From Warburgia ugandensis (taxonomy: Eukaryota; Streptophyta; Magnoliopsida; Canellales; Canellaceae), in the NCBI GenBank assembly GCA_035236585.1, contig CP141127.1:65887495-65951494 (forward strand): 64,000 bases of DNA. Direction: 5' to 3'. Positions 59,090 through 64,000 of the stretch are shown here, piece by piece. A program made the translations under genes and the position numbers. Numbering within the stretch: position 1 is the first letter of the stretch; every line of letters starts with the position of its first letter. A model generated the notes under the pieces. That model made no database searches. It was given only the letters and a program-made list of their open reading frames with translations, and was not told the origin of the DNA.

Positions 59090-60960
59090 AATAATCATAG
59101 TATCTAACTATAAGCCCCATAGTTCCCCTTACAACTCTCATGATGTCCCAAAAATGTATAACAGTCTTATATATCAAGAAAGCACCATTCATACATCCAA
59201 ATGTAAATAAATAAATAAATGACAAGTTTTTCAAAATGATAAATAACATAAGAAGTATTTTTCTCCTTTTAATCACTCTCTCAAGTACCTCATCCAAATG
59301 TTCCCTTCTCCATGGTAGATCCTCTACTTGCCTAGAGCATCCTCCACAAATAGGCCCTTTACGAGGCTAAGGCTAAGAATGAGGCTAAAACTGAGGTTGC
59401 GGTTACATAGGTACTGACTAATCACCATCCAAACCCTCATCGCCAACTCTAGCCACCACAACTACTCTCGGCTTCATCCCTCTTAAGTATGTAATCGTGG
59501 CTCAAAAGGAGAACACACAATGTTGAAATTTGTAATGACAAGAACTATGAAAATTATTTCTTTCCAAAAGAGACAAAAAAGACAATAGAATGAGACTTGA
59601 TACAAACCTAAATGTTGAGTTCAACATCATGGACTTTGTGAGTTGTGACCAATCAAGCTAGTTTCTCCATAGCATCTAGTAGAACTTGCGAACACAAACA
59701 ATAAAGGGTTAGCATTCACTTGAGATAAAAACTAAAAATGAAAAGAGTTACAAGAACTCACCATTAGTTAGCCCTTAGGTAGGACGACATGGATATCATC
59801 AATGTGAGGCTTGGGAAGCTGAATCTCTTCATAATCCTTGAAAGTGAACTCAAACACATGGAAACTCAAAGATTATACGAGTGGAATCCTCCACGAGCAA
59901 GAGAAGGATTCTTTAGTACTGTATAGGCCCCGATCCATTATACCAAAACAAAAGGATAGGAGTTTGAGGAATGAGAAACCATACTTGTCTATTGACCTAG
60001 CCCATAATTCTAGTCTGGTAGAACTCCTTGACATACTGATCCTTGAAAAGCATCAACTAGTCCACCTCCCATAGTCCTTGGTTTTTAACCAAAGAAGGGT
60101 CCAACAATGCTAGGCTCACTGTACAATGAAACACTGGCACTCAATCCTCAGTGACAAAGGAAACACAAAGCTACCGATAGATCCTCTCCAGTAGATTTAC
60201 AATGATCTTTGAGTCAAAGACCATAGAAATCATCCCAAATTAGCATTTATCCCCTGAGCATTCAAGTACTAGGGAGCAATATGCCATGCCTCCTACACAA
60301 AAATAAGAAACTATTGAGAACCTAAGTAAGAAAGAAAGCAAACACAAGCCTAGGACAAGATCCCTCACCTCATTCATGGGTAGCTTATCTAAAATCATCC
60401 TTCAACCTCCAATATGCCTCGAAAGCCTTGAAGGTGTGATGTAGATAGGGAGGTATGACAAAAATAGAGGATTTATCACTCTCTTATCTCCTCAACTTTA
60501 GCCAAAACTTAGGTAAGTGGAGGAAAAAACGGGTTTGCAATTACTCCCCAGGTCAAACAAACCAAATGTTGCAAAATAGGGAAATAAAGGGAAATAGTGC
60601 TCAGGAAACTTAACTCTGGTAGAAACCACATGCTGATTTGAAAGACTGGCAACAATAATAAGCAAAAGGCCCTAGAAAAAGAAAATATAGGCATCGTCTC
60701 CTAATCCATCTTGAGATATTAGAAAACTTTCATGTGCCATATTCAACACCTCATCCCTTGATCATTTGTCAAGTGAGAACCCATTAGGACCAGCAGACAA
60801 ACTCTCACCTAGTACCTTGCCACCTTTATACATAAGGACCTACCTCCAACTCTAGGAATCTCTACCCTTGGGTAATCTTGAACTAAATTCAAATACTAGG
60901 CATGCCGCTCCACATAAGCTCTATGGTATGCCACAACGGCATCCATAAAGGACAAGGAAT
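59090..60960 (-). pseudogene. Coding-like but unrecognised degenerate region
   Basis: The minus strand shows several moderately long, composition-balanced readable blocks in changing frames: ICGGCSRQVEDLPWRREHLD (about 59280-59360), KFPEHYFPLFPYFATFGLFD (about 60550-60620), and a WF/WRGSIGSFVFPLSL-like block near 60170-60280. It could be an accessory frame of a plant retrotransposon or a decayed host-derived gene. I do not recognise a domain and do not assign a function. Confidence 0.2.
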
Positions 60961-62971
60961 GGTGGATTACTCCACAAAGATTGAGCAAAGAAAGCATCCC
61001 AAAGCACTTCTCCAAACACCATCATCTAGCCCACACTCGACTACTTATATTGGGGTCCCACCAAATCTGAGCCCACTCAAATGAGCAAACTCAGATGAGG
61101 GAACCCCAACTTGAAGCTAGGCTATGACATGCCCCAATCTTTAGCTAGTATCGCTCTATTAGCACATACCCCAGTGTTTGTACACAAGAAATTCTAAAAT
61201 GTGATAGATAGTTATGTCATCCTTCATCAAAGTATAAAGAATCAAAGGTGATCCTTCATCATTTTCAAATCCCATTCCAACCAAATTCCCCGAAGGAAAG
61301 CTTTAATTTCTAAAATTTATAAGCACATAAAAGCATGCATCTTGTTATCATAGGCACTTTATCACTTAATTAACTAAACTTTAAGCCAAATATTTTGCAA
61401 TCTCAAGTCAATCAACTTTAATCTTCAAATATATAATGTTTTCAGTTGCAAGGAGCATCCATGGGCCTTAAAAAACCATTTTATGTCATCACAATTAGAG
61501 TTTATGGTCATGACCATCAAGATTTATGATCTTTTACTCAAGTAAGGCAAACTACAAAAACCAAATTTGTAACACTTCAATGATTTTCGAGGGCCTACAC
61601 TTTGTTTTCATTCTAGAATTATATATCACTTGATTTTGAAAAACCACATTTAAATGGGTTTCAAAAATAGCTCCAAATTCCCCAAGGTTTTCACTAAAAC
61701 CATAAAAAAAAAAAAAAAAAAAAAAAAAGCTAATTAAGAAATATACCAACATATTTTATGATTATAAAGTGCAACAAGAAATTTTTTAACCCTTTTCTCT
61801 TTACCAAATTTGGTGTGATAGTCGCTTTCTTTTAAATGTTTCTAGAAATAGAGACACTTGAACTTCATGATCATAAACTCCATATTCCAAAAAGTATATA
61901 ATCATAAAGTTGAAGGTTATTTGTGTAGTTGCTAAGCAAGGCCACTATATGATTGCCAAAGTCTAGGCCCTTTGGACTATGCCATCACAAACCCTAAATC
62001 ACAATCACCTAAAACATATGTTTTAACATTGCCCTTCCATGTGTTAGGATTTATTAATTAGCCACGCCTGATTTCTACAAATAAGAGGCCTCTTACCTCA
62101 TTTGAAACAATGGAAAAATAGAAAAAAGTCTCACCTTATGTATGTTCTTTACATTTCTAGTAATCTTGCATCATCATCCCTCTCTCTTACTTTAGGTTTC
62201 TTCTTACATTTCGTGAGGAAAATGAAGCATTCTTCTTAAGAAAAATCAATGAAATTTTTAGAGGTTCTCTTAACATAATAAGTACAATTCTTGCAATACA
62301 TTGAACTCCAATTCTTGCACTACATTGGACACAAGAATTGATTTTCATAGAGGATAGTGCAATTTTTACTCTAAAATTCCAATTCTTACCTATAGAAGAA
62401 AAGTATTTTTTGGCTATTATTTCATCCTCTTTCTTATATTTAGGGGATAAAATTAGGATCATAATTAGAATCTCTTTCTAGTGAAATTTGTAGGGTTTTT
62501 TCTAATAAAAGTCCCTATTAGATCTCCTAAATTAGGACCAAGATTTCTCTAATGGAATATCTAATTCTATGTAATACTTTTTTTAATTTAAGTTCTTTGT
62601 TTTCATTTTCTGCCACTCCCTATCTTTAAATGTAAGGATGAAACCTTAAGCATCATAATAGAGAAATTTGGTTTTCTAGGCTTCTAACTTTGTGTGTTTG
62701 TTTTATAAAAGTTGAAATTAAAAGATTAAATTCTTAAAATGATAGATGCATTCCCTAGATTTTCCTATAAAAAATTTTATTTTATTTGAATTTACGAATT
62801 TCAATGGGTGTAGTACCAAAGAAAAATGCATTATCTTGATCTTTTCTTCAAAAAAGATAATAAAAAATGAAGCACTTCTTAGTGGAGAGTCTAACATGAT
62901 ATATGTGAAAACTTGCCCACACTTTGATTTTAAAAGTTTCATTTTCTCTTGATTTTTCTCTAAGTAAAATG
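60961..62971. other. Unassigned AT-rich DNA left of repeat C copy 2
   Basis: No gene recognised. It includes a 25-base poly-A at 61704-61728 that could mark the tail of an old retroposed insertion, but no LINE coding or target duplication is visible beside it. Confidence 0.35.
61704..61728. repeat. Poly-A homopolymer (25 A)
   Basis: Uninterrupted run of A. Confidence 0.95.
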
Positions 62972-63431
62972 TTCAAGGAATAAATAATCTGTTTTCATCA
63001 CATTTGATGAGAAACACCTTTAAGAACGAATATGTCTCTGCTCCCTCTCTTCTTTTCTGAAGCATCCTATCATATATTTCTCTATAAATTAGATATAATG
63101 CATTAGTTTCTAGCATGTTCGATATCTAATTGTAGTCAAGTTCTAGATTCTAGCATTCATTTTAGTTTCTAGTTTTCATTATGGCATCCTACATGTTCAA
63201 TAATTATTCTTAATTTCTTGCATTTTCCCTATATTCTAATTCAAAGCATGTCCCCAATATCTAACATTGCCATCTTGTTTGATTCATATCTACATTATGT
63301 TGAATTTTTTAGTGCATTATTGAAATATTATTTGTATGTTTCCTTTCATCTTTCCATGTTTCTAGTTCTTGATTTCATGCTTTTCAAATATAGCTTCTCC
63401 CTCTCCAATTTAAGAATAATTTTTAATTTCT
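62972..63431 (+). repeat. Repeat C, copy 2
   Basis: Second copy of 57067-57513. Similarity fades after a TTTTTA(A/T)TTTCT end. If C were an LTR, this pair would bound a 5.9 kb unit, but no TG...CA ends or primer/polypurine signals are visible. Confidence 0.7.
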
Positions 63432-64000
63432 TTTATGCTTTTAATCATATGAATGTTTCTAATTCCTTGTATGACTTCAATTCCATTCATGATTTTAGTA
63501 CTTTGTTTTGTGTACTTCCAATTCCATATATGTCTTCAAATCTACGACTACATCTTTATTTAGATTTTTTATTTCCATCCCTTTTCTGTCTATGTTAGCA
63601 TGTATATGACTTCCAATTCCAAGTTTCTTGCATTAGTACCTTTGCATAATTCTAGTTTCTAGAATTACCATGCATTTCACATTTCCATTATTCAGGCTTT
63701 TGATCTCTACTATGTTCCCAATTTCTATATTAATCCACTACTCCAAATCATGTCTAGAACATTTCTTTGTAGTCATGGTATATTTCCTACCATAGTTAAT
63801 TTTTTAAGTGATGAGTGTATATGTTCTTTATTTGACTAACTTACTTTAAATGTCCTTGTTTATCTTTTATGTACGCATTCTAGGCTATTAAATTGGTTAA
63901 AGAAAAATGCAAACTAACTAGGCTTTTAAACTTAGAAGAACAAAGGGGTTCTGTTTGGTTGTTGTCCTTTCTATTTTAGTTTTTGGAGATGACAAACATA
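63432..64000. other. No recognisable feature
   Basis: Pyrimidine-rich AT-rich DNA with recurring CCAATTCC/TTCTAATTCC words; no coding signal. Confidence 0.4.

Noticed and set aside
61704-61728. Poly-A as the tail of a LINE or processed pseudogene
   Set aside because: No coding sequence on either side matches a LINE or a cDNA, and no flanking duplication was seen. It may be a simple homopolymer.
1-64000. tRNA, rRNA, CRISPR, origin or bacterial regulatory elements
   Set aside because: No cloverleaf, rRNA core, regular spacer array or operon-like layout was seen. The sequence is plant repeat DNA.

Overview
This is an AT-rich, gene-poor window of nuclear DNA from a flowering plant, resembling pericentromeric or other transposon-filled heterochromatin. 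I found no intact host gene, no tRNA or rRNA gene, no CRISPR array and no bacterial-style operon. Almost everything I can identify is a transposable element or a fragment of one: Ty3/gypsy LTR retrotransposons of two lineages (Athila-like, and a chromodomain-bearing Tekay/Del-like chromovirus), a CACTA (En/Spm)-like DNA transposon remnant, and a 5'-truncated RTE-clade LINE. All coding parts carry stops, frameshifts or deletions. No translation was matched to a database; family names come from conserved motifs that I recognise.

Layout. Positions 1-590 hold an Athila-like integrase on the minus strand. It abuts a plus-strand Tekay-like pol remnant (598-2648), which is followed by an LTR-like repeat (A1, 2650-3995). 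From about 4.67 to 21.76 kb lies what looks like one large CACTA-type element. It has palindromic subterminal repeats at 4.67-4.80, 15.2-15.5 and 21.1-21.76 kb, a CACTAC-type terminus at 21756, and a degenerate but still intron-containing PTTA/En/Spm (Transposase_24-like) gene at 6.0-8.3 kb on the minus strand. A 4.85 kb solo LTR (16044-20897) with a perfect 5-bp target duplication sits inside it.

Positions 22.9-28.3 kb are a minus-strand Athila element: tail, integrase, RNase H, reverse transcriptase and protease, without a recognisable gag. A second copy of repeat A (28716-30033) and another LTR-like block follow. The RTE LINE 3' end is at 32380-33325. A plus-strand Athila element follows: LTR-like repeat B1 at 33.5-34.9 kb, then gag, protease and the start of RT up to 38.52 kb. 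It is cut off by a deleted minus-strand Tekay-like element (38525-48995) made of a truncated 3' LTR, a polypurine tract, chromodomain, integrase, RNase H and RT, and a 4.86 kb 5' LTR fused directly to RT. A second solo LTR of the same family (50477-55619) is followed by repeat B2, perhaps the far LTR of the interrupted Athila. The last 7 kb is framed by two direct copies of repeat C around uncharacterised sequence.

The main theme is nesting and decay. Four copies of one very long LTR family (4.85-5.14 kb) let conserved internal parts be compared: a minus-strand TATA box about 580 bp from the LTR start, an embedded GC-rich island with a conserved hairpin, and a GATC-rich segment. I see no new enzymatic or defence system here. 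The most interesting signals are the structure of these giant LTRs, the spliced CACTA gene remnant and several non-homologous element junctions.
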